A DNA stretch of 64,000 nucleotides from Steromphala cineraria (lineage: Eukaryota > Mollusca > Gastropoda > Trochida > Trochidae). Under the pieces are notes generated by a model. That model worked only from the letters and a program-made list of their open reading frames with translations. It was not told the origin of the DNA and searched no databases. Shown here in pieces: positions 37,431 to 47,299 of the stretch. The stretch lies in contig OU744736.1 of the NCBI GenBank assembly GCA_916613615.1, positions 2,276,330 to 2,340,329 on the forward strand, read 5' to 3'. The translations under genes and the position numbers were made by a program. Within the stretch, counting starts at the first letter, position 1. Each line of letters begins with the position of its first letter.

Positions 37431-37556
37431 CCTAAGGTCGGAGCTCTGAGAAAAGTGGAGATGAAAATGTCAAGAGGCTATCACATGATGTTGCTGACAT
37501 TCCTACCTCATCAATTATTCCTCATCTTCCCTCACATCTATACCTGGTGCATCCAG

Positions 37557-37760
37557 CTAGCTAGAGGGCACTCGTCCACAGCTCTTGGAGCTTTGATCCC
37601 AAACCAACAATCAGGTGTGATGGAGTCCTGGGAGATGGATACCGTGTCGCCAGATCTGCCGACCATCGTCCCGCGCAGGAAGAAGGCTCGTTCTCTTGAC
37701 CTGCCTGTCACCCCGCGGGAGTCCGAGACCATCTTCGAAATCGCGTCGCACTTCTCGCAG
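37557..37760 (+). CDS. Putative internal exon, 68 codons, phase 0/0, unrecognised protein
   Basis: A pyrimidine-rich tract ending TGCATCCAG gives an acceptor at 37556. The frame runs to TCGCAG|GTAAAG at 37761. The length of 204 nt is divisible by three with both ends in phase 0, so the exon can be skipped without a frame change. Codons are strongly GC3-rich against AT-rich flanks, the best coding signal in the window. The peptide starts LARGHSSTALGALIPNQQSG, then MESWEMDTVSPDLPTI, then the basic patch VPRRKKARSLDLPV, then TPRESETIFEIASHFSQ. RRKKARS is a basophilic kinase-type site and a possible nuclear-localisation-like patch (inference). An internal ATG at 37620 in a good context could instead make this an alternative first exon. 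It could follow the 16108-16219 exon, which also ends in phase 0. The family is not recognised. Confidence 0.65.
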
Positions 37761-37764
37761 GTAA

Positions 37765-38370
37765 AGCTTAGCTCGACTGTCGTCTTACCTACGATGCCTA
37801 TAAGCCTTGGTGTCTTTGATGGTGGTTTTGATTTGGAATGCTTGGTTTTGATTTGGACCATGAAGCTCTTGTAGATGTATGAAATGTCAATAACTGTCAC
37901 TGATGTTTACTTTTTTGGTAGAATTGATTTTGAATGGTCAGGTTTTTCATTTTTGAATATGAGCTCCTGTTGACTTGTGACATTGTGACTTTTAGATAAG
38001 TATTTGACTTTCACTGGTGCTTAACCTACAGTATTGTGTCAGTCTTTTGTTGGTGGAATTGGTCTGGAAAGCTAAAAGGTGTTGTATTGTATCCTTAAGC
38101 TCTTGTAGAGAGGCTGCTTGAGAATCTTTACATCAGTGTGGGGTTTTCACCGACACTTGACCTACCTTACAGTCTTGATGACTTTTGTTTGTAGAATTGA
38201 TTGGGAATGATAGAGTTTTGCTTGGGAATATGAAGCTCCTGTAGACATTAAAATGGTAACATAAATCCTTATATAAGTGTGGGAATCTCATTGCCATTTA
38301 ACCAACGTAACAGCCTTGATATTTTTGTTTGCAGAACAGATAGGGAATTTAATTTTATTTGAATTGAAGT
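37765..38370. repeat. Degenerate ~145-bp intronic tandem array directly after the exon donor
   Basis: Words such as GAAGCTCTTGTAGA / TGAGCTCCTGTTGA / TAAGCTCTTGTAGA / GAAGCTCCTGTAGA recur about every 130-150 bp. They accompany TTGTTTGTAGAATTGATTGGGAAT-type words and CCTACYTTACAGTCTTGAT-type words. About four units, strongly diverged. Confidence 0.65.
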
Positions 38371-38930
38371 GCTATGTGTAATTCTGTCCTTTCTTGAGAA
38401 TCTTTACTAATGTGTTGGATTTATTTGCTATTGTCAGGGTTCATGCTGGCGATGTCTGGTTCTAGCCAACTTCTTTGAGAGGCAATTTTCAAGTTGAAAT
38501 GATGATAATGAAGAAAAAAATATATGCTTGAAATGACACAAGAATATGTGTCAAACGTCACATGTCATGAATAAAGAAGTTGGCATTAATATGATTATGT
38601 TTCTTAATCATCATTTTTCTAGCCAAGCTGAAATCTATGGATGTAGATCAATACAAAGACAATCATTTAAAAGAAAAAGTTTTTCGATTTAAAAGTCTTC
38701 ATGCTTAATCCTTTTGATATTGATTAACTCAAATTGTAGAAAGCCACTGAAGAATGGTCAGATGAGAACATGACTGAAAGTGGAACATTTTATTTGAGTT
38801 CTTCAGGTTTGATCTCCTTTAGAATGAAGTAACAAACCTCTTCATGGACACAGATCTATAACATCCTTTGGTGTATCACTTCTTCAATAGTCATATTGTG
38901 TATCATGGCCGTCCATCTGAATCTTTACAT
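38371..38930. other. Non-coding with a two-armed copy of the 'CAACTTCTTTATT' repeat at 38460-38640
   Basis: On the plus strand TCTAGCCAACTTCTTTGAGA and AAGTTGAAATGATGATAATG occur near 38460-38510. On the minus strand, ending near 38630, GGCTAGAAAAATGATGATTA and then ATGCCAACTTCTTTATTCAT occur. The two inverted arms resemble the copies at 23136 and 27550, so this copy is a loose inverted pair. Confidence 0.45.
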
Positions 38931-39260
38931 TATGTTACATTGTGTTACATTTCATTACATTACATTACATTACATTACATTACATTACATTACATTACAT
39001 TACATTACATTACATTACATCACATCACATCACATCACATCACATCACATCACATCACATCACATCACATCACATCACATCACATCACATCACATCACAT
39101 CACATCACATCACATCACATCACATCACATCACATCACATCACATCACATCACATCACATCACATCACATCACATCACATCACATCACATTACATTACAT
39201 TACATTACATTACATTACATTACATTACATCACATCACATCACATCACATTACATTATAT
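38931..39260. repeat. Pentanucleotide (ATTAC)n/(ATCAC)n microsatellite
   Basis: A run of TACAT units (about 38956-39020, 13 copies) is followed by 34 uniform CACAT units (39021-39190), 8 TACAT (39191-39230), 4 CACAT (39231-39250) and then TACATTATAT. All three plus-strand frames are open through it because a 5-bp unit has no stop in any frame. The resulting HYITSHH-type proteins are artefacts. Confidence 0.98.
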
Positions 39261-40611
39261 TAAACAACAATATCCTCAGCTCTCTCAAGAAACAAAATCA
39301 TGTCTGTATCCAAACCATACATGTCTCCAGCTTTAGAAGTGTGTTCACCGCACAAGGAATCTCTACCTAAGTCTTTACGTCTTAAATGGTTGTATTGATT
39401 TAGATTTCTCAGGTTTCAAGCTGGAAACCGTTTCTCCTGTAGATTAGGTTACCTAGGTAACAGGCAGGTGTGTTTGAGCTCTGATCATCTTCATAGGTAA
39501 TTTTATTTTAATTCCTCCAAGGTACCTCAGATTATAACTTTACCTTGAAATCACATGGCATTGTTTAATTACGATGAATGTACTACAGAATAAGGATGCG
39601 CGGTATTATCGATATGTCGGTATATTGCAATACAGGAACAACATGATACAAATTGGTAAACACTTCTGAAAATGTCCAATATATCGAACGTTTAAAATTG
39701 AACAATTTCCACCTGAAACTGCTAAAAAAACAACCAAATAAGATATGATTTTACGGAAAGTTCTTAACATAGTATGAAGTTGTGAAAATAGTTAAAACAA
39801 TGTAATCAAATGTAAAAAAAAGTGATTGACAAATATCATTTTGCAAAGCGGCTCATAGCTGAACAATGATTATTCTTAACGCATATATTTAGACAAGATA
39901 ACATGCAAATTCTTGAATTGGAAAAATACCAATATATTGCAATACAGAAATGAGGAACGATACCCATCCTTACTACAGGATATGATGATAGACTAACATA
40001 GAGTCCCTGAAAAAAAAAAGTTCATGACTTTTTTTTATATTTGAAATGTATGGGGTAATGAAAAGGAGTCTTGAACAATTCCTAATTTTAGGACTTGCCA
40101 AGACTTAAGAAGGCACGTTTAATGAGTTTTTTTTGCTTCAAAATAACAGACTAAGGTTGATGGCTGAGAGGTTGAAGGGGAAAGTAATTTTTCATTGTAT
40201 GTGCTTTTTGTTTCTTATACCAATAAAATGATAACATTTCGATCTTTGAGTGACAATCAGAAGGTCCATATGAAGATAATATAGTATTTGAAATGAACTA
40301 GACAATGAAACTTACAAAAACATATAAATCAATAATCATTTCTTTTACCAACATCATAATCAGTCTTTAAGGTTCAATTAAAATGTTACAAATAAGAGAA
40401 AAGTGTTATACTCCATTGTATAAATATTAGCTTAGACTTTGAAGCTGCAACAACAAAATGTGACATCACATTTTATACTTATTTCTTGCATCTCTATCAA
40501 AATAATTGATTTGTACAGCACACAGACTGTTTATTGAGTTTGGTGAAAAACCTTTTTATAATTGACTAAACAGAGAAGAGGAGTTCAAGCTAATATGTAA
40601 CAATGATCATG
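39261..40611. other. Non-coding AT-rich, nothing recognised
   Basis: Words with CGATATGTCGGTATATTGCAATAC (39607-39632) and AATATATTGCAATACAGAAATGAG (39930-39954) are partly repeated with CCAATATATCG near 39676. No gene or full element could be delimited. Confidence 0.4.
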
Positions 40612-41110
40612 AAAGCACCTGTTTAGTGGTCTTTTGTAGGTCTTTCACCATTCCCATCAAGGACAAGTACCTGTTTAGTGGTCTTTTGTAGGTCTTCCAC
40701 CATTCCCATCAAGGACAAGTCAGTGGTCTTTTGTAGGTCTTTCACCATTCCCATCAAGGACAAGCACCTGTTTAGTGGTCTTTTGTAGGTCTTTCACCAT
40801 TCCCATCAAGGACAAGTCAGTGGTCTTTTGTAGGTCTTTCACCATTCCCATCAAGGACAAGCACCTGTTTAGTGGTCTTTTGTAGGTCTTTCACCATTCC
40901 CATCAAGGACAAGTTATAGTGGTCGTTTGTAGGTCTTTCACCATTCCCATCAAGGACAAGCACCTGTTTAGTGGTCTTTTGTAGGTCTTTCACCATTCCC
41001 ATCAAGGACAAGTCAGTGGTCTTTTGTAGGTCTTTCACCATTCCCATCAAGGACAAGTACCTGTTTAGTGGTCTTTTGTAGGTCTTTAACCATTCCCATC
41101 AAGGACAAGT
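40612..41110. repeat. 42-bp-core minisatellite with two alternating spacers, 10 units
   Basis: The core GTGGTCTTTTGTAGGTCTTT + CACCATTCCCATCAAGGACA + AG is joined either by a 10-bp spacer (CACCTGTTTA or TACCTGTTTA) or by a 3-bp spacer (TCA; once TTATA). The units are therefore 52 or 45 bp. The minus-strand frame LSLMGMVKDLQKTT shifts frame at every 52-bp unit, so the apparent protein is a repeat artefact. Confidence 0.95.
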
Positions 41111-42554
41111 CATACATTTTCTCAACAAACGTAATGAAATTGCTCTCTCGAGTTAATCAATTCATAATCAAATTGTGGTAAAATTGGAAAAAAAATCTTG
41201 TGAATAACCTTAGCTCTTGAATTGAAGTAGGACCCCCACAACAGTGGAGTGTTTCTCAAGTGGTTTACTTACCGTTACTTACATACATCTTTGTTGAGTC
41301 AAAAAAACATCAAGGTAGAAGTAAGCAATGACGGGGTGTAGAGCGAGAATAGATTAGTTTCTTACGTATGTAGAATCCAGTCTCTCTCAGAAAGTAAATT
41401 TGTTGAAAGAATCCTCTTTAAAAAGTAAATTTGTTTTTCAAAGCAGCTTCTTTTTGTCATTGATAAACATGTTTCTGTTTGCTATCTTTTGAATATTTTG
41501 ACATATCTGTAATGTTAGATAATTTGAAGAACATTTAACCGCGCTCAGAGTCTTTTCAATGAAGATTAATTTTGACAGTTTGATAAGATATTTCAAACAA
41601 GACAGCTTAAAGGTAAAAAGTGAAACTTGATCATTCAATAAGAGCCCTGAAACAAATTGCTGAGAATTATAACTTTTTCATGTTGTTAAGCAAATTTAAC
41701 CCTGTTGTGGCCCATGTTTAATACATTGCAATCAATAAATCATACAATGACGTTTTGATATGATGTATATGATATATTTTTGTTGATGTGAAAATAACTA
41801 TTTTGACAATGACAAAGACTTTCTTAACTAGCTGGCCTTCACTTCAAGAAGACTTTTTTTCTTTTAAAATGATGTCAAACCTATCATTGTTTCCTTTAAT
41901 AGAGATTTAGATTAGTTTATTATTTAGATTCTATGTCAGTGTACATTGTATGGTTCTTTTTTCAAACTTCCTGATACAAAACCAAACTAAACATTTTCTT
42001 CTTTAAAGAAGAAAAAACACATAATATGTAGATTCTTCAGGAATTTTTTTTATAAGGAAGCATTCTGCTTTTGTGAAAGGTTAAATACTTATTAATCATT
42101 GATCAATTAACCTTCTTGTTAAGTGATTTTAATGCAAAGGTTTCTCCCCCATGCATGAAGGCATGTTTCAAAAAAGCATAAGCTCACTTATATCAATCCT
42201 GATATAAAGATGACAGGAGGTAATAACAAATGTATAAACATCCTCGTTGCAGTTATGTACTTTTTGCGCATATGATACACTCAATTTCACAAAGAAATCT
42301 TTCCCACAGCACTTAGAAACGGTCTCTTTGACTAGTGTTTCTTTGTTTTCCTTTGGAATAGTTTTTTTGTATGTGAGTAAGATGCCATGAACAAATCATT
42401 AAACCAAAAAATCTCTGAAAATCAGCTGTTTTTGAATGAGGTTGAGATGGCTCTATCGTCCAGTATTGATCAATATGTTCAGAGTTTTAAGATCTGGGTA
42501 GTTTCCAACACTGCATCTATAGACATCTTGTCAATACTTGTCCTGTGTCCTCAG
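41111..42554. other. AT-rich stretch, no gene recognised
   Basis: The frame at 42387-42614 starts with a true ATG (MNKSLNQKISENQLFLNEVE) but runs into the ~180-bp repeat and has no splice or homology support. I leave it uncalled. Confidence 0.4.
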
Positions 42555-44060
42555 AAGTACCTTAGCTCTGGTTTATTTCATGTCATTGATACATGCATTG
42601 ACACTCGTTATTGATGGTTCGTTGAGCTCGATCTGTCCCAACCTTAAAAATGAATCCAAAGATGAATTTCTGATAGGTAGCTTCACAAATCTGTATGAGC
42701 AGTCAAACTGAATATGACCATCTTGTTTGGTAATCAGTAATTTAGGTCTGGTTTATTTCCTATCATTGATACATGCATTGACTAACTCATTATAGATGGT
42801 TCATTGACCTCTGACCACTAACCTTAAGAATGAATCCAAAGATGAACTTCTGATGGTAAGCTTCACAAATCTGTATCAATAGTCAAACTGAATAATCTTT
42901 TTTGGTGATCTGTACCTTAGGTCCAGTTTATTATGTCTCCCCCCGAAGGGTCGGGAGACATATTGGTTTTAGCTGAGTTCCCGTCGGCGTTCCAATTTTG
43001 TTTCCGGAGCATATCTCTAAAACTATGTGACCGTTCATCACCAAACTTGGTATACTGTCTCTCCATATCATGTAGATGTGCCTTTTGGAGGTTATATAAG
43101 TTTTTTCAAATTTTTTTATTTTTTATTTCCATGGCAACAATTTGGACTTTTTCAAGGGTAGTGTTCGTTTCCGGAGCAGATCTCTAAAACTATGTGACCG
43201 ATCATCACCAAACTTGGTATACTGTCTCTCCATATCATGTAGATGTGCCTTTTGGAGGTTATAGATTTTTTAAAATTAAATTTATTTTATTTCCATAGCA
43301 ACAATTTGGACTTAGTCTTTTTCAAGGGTAGTGTTCGTTTCCGGAGCAGATCTCTAAAACTATGTGACCGATCATCACCAAACTTGGTATATTGTCTCTC
43401 GATATGATGTAGATGTGCCTTTTGGAGGTTTGAGGTTTAAAACAAATTATTTTGTGTATTTCCATGCAACAATTTGGACTGAGTCTTTTTTAAAGGGTAG
43501 TGTTTGTTTCTGGAGCAGCTCTCAAAAACTATTTGACCAATCATCACCATATATGTTAAACTGTCTTAATTGTTTGTCTTTAGTAATAAACGTCTCATAA
43601 TACAAGCACTGGTTTGTTGTTTACTTACTCAACATATTAATTCAAGTTGAATTATACAGAGAACATTAATGGTGCTTTATGATAGTATTGTTTAGAGGTT
43701 TGGAGCATTTGAGGAAGGGGGAGACATCTGTTTTTACGGGTAAAAACACTTTCTAGTTTCATATAAGTTGATATATGCATTGACTTACTCATTATTGATG
43801 TTTTAGTGAGCTCTGCCCTAACCTTAAGAATGATGATGAATTTTTCATGGGTACCTTAACAAATCTGTATAGACAGTCAAACTACCTTAGCCCATGTTTA
43901 GCTTGTTTTACCTTAGTTTTTTTTTTAAAGGACACTGAAATTATTTTTGATATACAAGGACTTAATAGTTTTAGTGGTTTCTCAAAGTTTCACAAATCTC
44001 TATCAGCAGTCAAACTGCCTAACCCATCTTGTATCTAAATATTATTATATGCATGTACAC
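42555..44060. repeat. ~180-bp tandem repeat, interrupted by the element at 42933-43727
   Basis: Units contain CTCTGGTTTATTTCATGTCA + TTGATACATGCATTGAC, CCTTAARAATGAATCCAAAG, and TTCACAAATCTGTATGAGCA + GTCAAACTG. Copies start near 42559 and 42743, and a third begins at about 42917. That third copy is broken at GTCCAGTTTATT by the element at 42933-43727 and resumes at about 43755 with TTTCATATAAGTTGATATATGCATTGAC. Further diverged units extend to about 44060, with isolated words to 44650. Confidence 0.8.
42933..43727 (+). mobile_element. Non-autonomous element 'A' with terminal hairpin and internally amplified body
   Basis: Perfect 11-bp inverted ends are ATGTCTCCCCC (42933-42943) and GGGGGAGACAT (43717-43727). 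The left end also folds on itself (ATGTCTCCC...GGGAGACAT, 42933-42961), and the inner arm GGGAGACATATTGGTTTT is nearly repeated at the right end (GGGAGACATCTGTTTTT). The body contains four ~168-bp units starting at TTTCCGGAGCATATCTC or TTTCCGGAGCAGATCTC (about 43001, 43168, 43338, 43504), each with ACTATGTGACC and TTGGTATACTGTCTCTCCAT. Open frames at 42933-43187 and 43364-43600 are translations of these units. No transposase. Confidence 0.75.
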
Positions 44061-44513
44061 AGGTGAGACTGAAATATACTATTGATTGATTGATTGGTTA
44101 TGTATATATATACATTATTTGGTTATTTAAGGATATTGATGTGATTATTGGTAAACATGGACTTTATTGTTATAGAAGTTTTATTGAAGTTTCACTACAC
44201 TGTATCTAAAGGGGAATCTGTCTTTTGGTCTGGTTTACTTCAAGTTAAAGGTATTGATAATGCTCCATTGATATACATGAACTGCCTGATATAGAGGTGT
44301 CTTTGAAATTAACCTCAGTTACGAAGAGATGGGCCTTAAGTGTAGACATGATTTCTGATTGTCAGTTTCATAAAGACTGTGTCTATAGACAAAAGTTTAA
44401 AATAAGGACTGTATGGTACCGTAATCTCAACCAAGTTAATTGTCGACAAACTCTGTTTTTTAAGGTATTGATACATGCTTGTGTAGCAGGAAAGAACATC
44501 CAATATTATCATA

Positions 44514-44580
44514 TCCAGCAGGATTTGAAACCAGGACCTCCGGGTTGAGAGTTCTACACTCTACCTGTTAGGCTAGGAAT
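44514..44580 (-). other. tRNA-like sequence, probably SINE head or tRNA relic
   Basis: On the minus strand TAGCCTAACAGGTAGAG resembles an A box and CTGGTTTCAAATCCTGC a B box, about the right distance apart. The acceptor arms do not pair well and the anticodon arm is unclear, so it is not called a functional tRNA. Confidence 0.45.
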
Positions 44581-44685
44581 GTAGGAATGCGTTTGATCCC
44601 ATCCTGTCACACATGCATTGACTAGCTCATTATAGAGGCTTGATTGAAATCTACCTCAATAATAAAGAATTGGACTTTTGAATCA

Positions 44686-45906
44686 TACCGTATATGACCG
44701 GGTATAAGCCGAGAATTTGACACCAGAAATTAGGGGGTCAGAGAGGGGGGTCGGTCTATACCTGAGTTATATGATGCAGATGAAAAAAATCAAGAGACCA
44801 AGCACGAGTATCGTCAGCCCAGCGAGTTAGCTAGTCGATGTTTACACAGGAAGCAACATGCAAAATCATCGAGGTCATTTCTATATTGAACTTGTAAAAT
44901 AAAAATACTTTTGTTGTGTTGTTGATTTTAATGAAAATATACAAAGAGAAGTTGAAAAATATATAAAGATAATTATATTAATATGAAATATTCAAGCAAC
45001 CTTCACGTACTGTTAGATTTCGGCAGATCGATGTGGCTTCACTCGCATCCACGATCGGCAATTGAAACCCGGTTTTTCAAATATTATCAAGAGTTATCAC
45101 TTCAAAAGGCTTGTTGTCCATTTTAAAGTATTATTAAGATATATTTCCAAACTTATCAATCATATCTGATCGAAATTCAATCAAATCTTTGTCAAAGATA
45201 CACTCGTGAAAGCACGATGTTTACATTACTTTGAATTTCAATCGTAATTTCGTGACGACGAATAACATTCCTTTTATAATTTTTTGCTCATGGTTATATT
45301 TCTGATCGTTATTCTTCGACTTTTATATACAAAAATATTTCAATTAACTACATGTTAATTTTGAAAAAAATAAAATGTAGAAAACTTGTAATAAAATCTG
45401 ATATATTTTCACATTTAATATTGTATCGACAAAATGTTGTCATGAAATTATTATGACCACGTTTCATGTTTCGAGGTATTTTTTAAACCGACTTGCTGAT
45501 TGGTTGACCTACATAATTTAGCCAATGAAAAGGCTTGTAACAAATATCTCAATTCCAGCAAACACTTCATGCACCTAAGGTTGTTGACTGTCGTTCGTTA
45601 ACAATTTGCCGAGAATAATATGTTATATGATTAAAACAAACAACAAACACTGTAAGTGAACACTTATAATTTCTTTTATAGTTTTTTAAAATAATATACG
45701 TCTTAAAATTAACGTGTCATTTGATGATTCATGAGCTTTTAGTTTCAATGCAACGGGCATCATATCGACTTACTGTCAGCAAAATAGAGCTGCGAAGAGG
45801 GGGGTCGGTCTATACATGAGATGCTAGGTTTTGACTGGAATTTGGGGGGTTGAGAAAGGGGGTCGGTTTATATGCGGGGTCGGCTTATACCCGGTCATAT
45901 ACGGTA
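44686..45906. mobile_element. Large non-autonomous DNA element with perfect 27-bp TIRs
   Basis: The left end TACCGTATATGACCGGGTAT + AAGCCGA (44686-44712) is exactly complementary to the right end TCGGCTTATACCCGGTCATA + TACGGTA (45880-45906). Read with a TA target duplication, the element is 44688-45904. Subterminal GGGGGGTCGGTCTATAC motifs occur near both ends in the same orientation, with GGTCGGTTTATATGCGG as a third version. The ~1.2-kb interior has no sizeable open frame, so it is non-autonomous. The superfamily cannot be set from the ends alone. A related truncated copy lies at 24011-24265. Confidence 0.92.
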
Positions 45907-46800
45907 GATGATTTTATCATGTTAACAAAGCCCAAGATGAGGCTAGTGATATTTGGTAAGGCCAATAGACAATATTATCTTATGTCATTATTTCTTCAGA
46001 TTGGCTCAGGAGATTATCATATTTCCAAATTAAAAATTATTAGTTGATCACCTTCAACTGAAGTTATTATGCAGAGAAACTTATTCTTAACTGTATCTGT
46101 TTCCATTTTGATTCAAAAGATAACACCATTTCACATTATCACCCTATCTTCTAGATGACAACATCACATCATATCACTCCATCGAAATGTAGTACCATCA
46201 TCCAAGGCCAGTAATTGAGCTAGATCTGCTACGTCTCCAGCTGGTGACGCAGAGGTATCTCAGTTGATATATACATACATACCTGTAACCTATCTCACTT
46301 TACTCTCAAGCCAACTAAAATTCATTACAGAGAAACTCTTTTTGAGATATCATATTGAACATTAAAAAAAGACTTGCTTAAAAAACTAGTTGGATTCATG
46401 TCATAGGCACTTGAGAAATCCTTTATTCAATAATAAGGCCTTGGTTATTATTCAGTATAAAGAAATCTTTGTTAGATTAAGATATGAATTGTCCTGAATT
46501 AACATTGCATCTTAGTTGGACCACCTGTTGGAAACACATTTGACGATGAACTTTTAAAGCAAATTTTGGAACAGAAAAAATGCATATTTGTTTAGATTGA
46601 TCAAAACTAGTTTTACAAATACTTTTTTTCATATTTCATATACAAATTTTGATATATTCTTATACATTTAAGGCTTATTCTGTGACTATACATATAAATG
46701 ATACAAAAATGTTTTAAAAGACAAATATTTTAATTCTTATATATAGTTCTTTCAAATTTAAGAAAATTGTCTATACCAAATCCCAAATAAACAACACAGG
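45907..46800. other. AT-rich, no gene; one doubtful micro-exon-like spot at 46212-46254
   Basis: Between TCCAAGGCCAG and GAG|GTATCT lies a GC-richer 43-nt stretch (GAGCTAGATCTGCTACGTCT, CCAGCTGGTGACGCAG) that could read IELDLLRLQLVTQ. It is too short to support as an exon. Confidence 0.25.
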
Positions 46801-46912
46801 AATCTTCTCCCCTGTAACCGGATGACTATGTAACACAGTTAATACCGTTAGTGATACTTAGTTAGTTAGACTAACGGTGTTGATGTTATCTTGAAAGGGG
46901 GAAGATGACTGC
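46801..46912. repeat. Imperfect inverted repeat around CCGTTAGT
   Basis: AATACCGTTAGT (about 46841-46852) pairs with ACTAACGGTGTT (about 46870-46881). Weaker outward pairing reaches ATCTTCTCCC and GGGGGAAGAT at about 46803 and 46910. It could be a small foldback element; boundaries are uncertain. Confidence 0.45.
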
Positions 46913-47299
46913 TATTTTGGTGTTGTATAATATTATCTGATCAACTAAAAATATCATCTCTTAGTACCCCGCTCTAAGTGCTTTATATTCTCCGCCGTCG
47001 GTTTGGTCTCCAAATGTGATTTGTTGAGTGTAACCTTGACGAGTAATGAAGGCAAAATGAAGAAGATATGTGTGTACTTTGGCAGCTTGTTGTGTCTTGA
47101 CAAAACTTGAACATCAGCCAAGGAAGATGGAGAATAGACAGCTCCTGTCAAATGAAAGTATGATGTCTTTGATGGCTCAATTTAGACCTGTTTGTGATAA
47201 AATAACTTGCATATTTATTGCCAATCAAATATGTTGCAATTAATTTGTGTCAACCATGCATCTGGTTTTAAAGTGGTTGGTTCAGTTTTCAAGGCAATC
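46913..47299. other. Non-coding, nothing recognised
   Basis: The minus-strand frame at 46954-47151 has a non-ATG-type start and no splice support. Nothing else seen. Confidence 0.4.

Noticed and set aside
37538..37900. 120-residue minus-strand frame opposite the 37.6 kb exon
   Set aside because: Shadow of the GC-rich exon on the opposite strand.
38868..39370. Three overlapping His/Thr/Ser-rich 'proteins' of 131-146 residues
   Set aside because: They are the pentanucleotide microsatellite read in all three frames; a 5-bp unit without stops is open in every frame.
40817..41056. Repeat protein LSLMGMVKDLQKTT on the minus strand
   Set aside because: The frame shifts at each 52-bp unit. It is a minisatellite translation.
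42933..43600. Frames with cysteine/phenylalanine-rich repeats
   Set aside because: Translations of the internally amplified body of element A.
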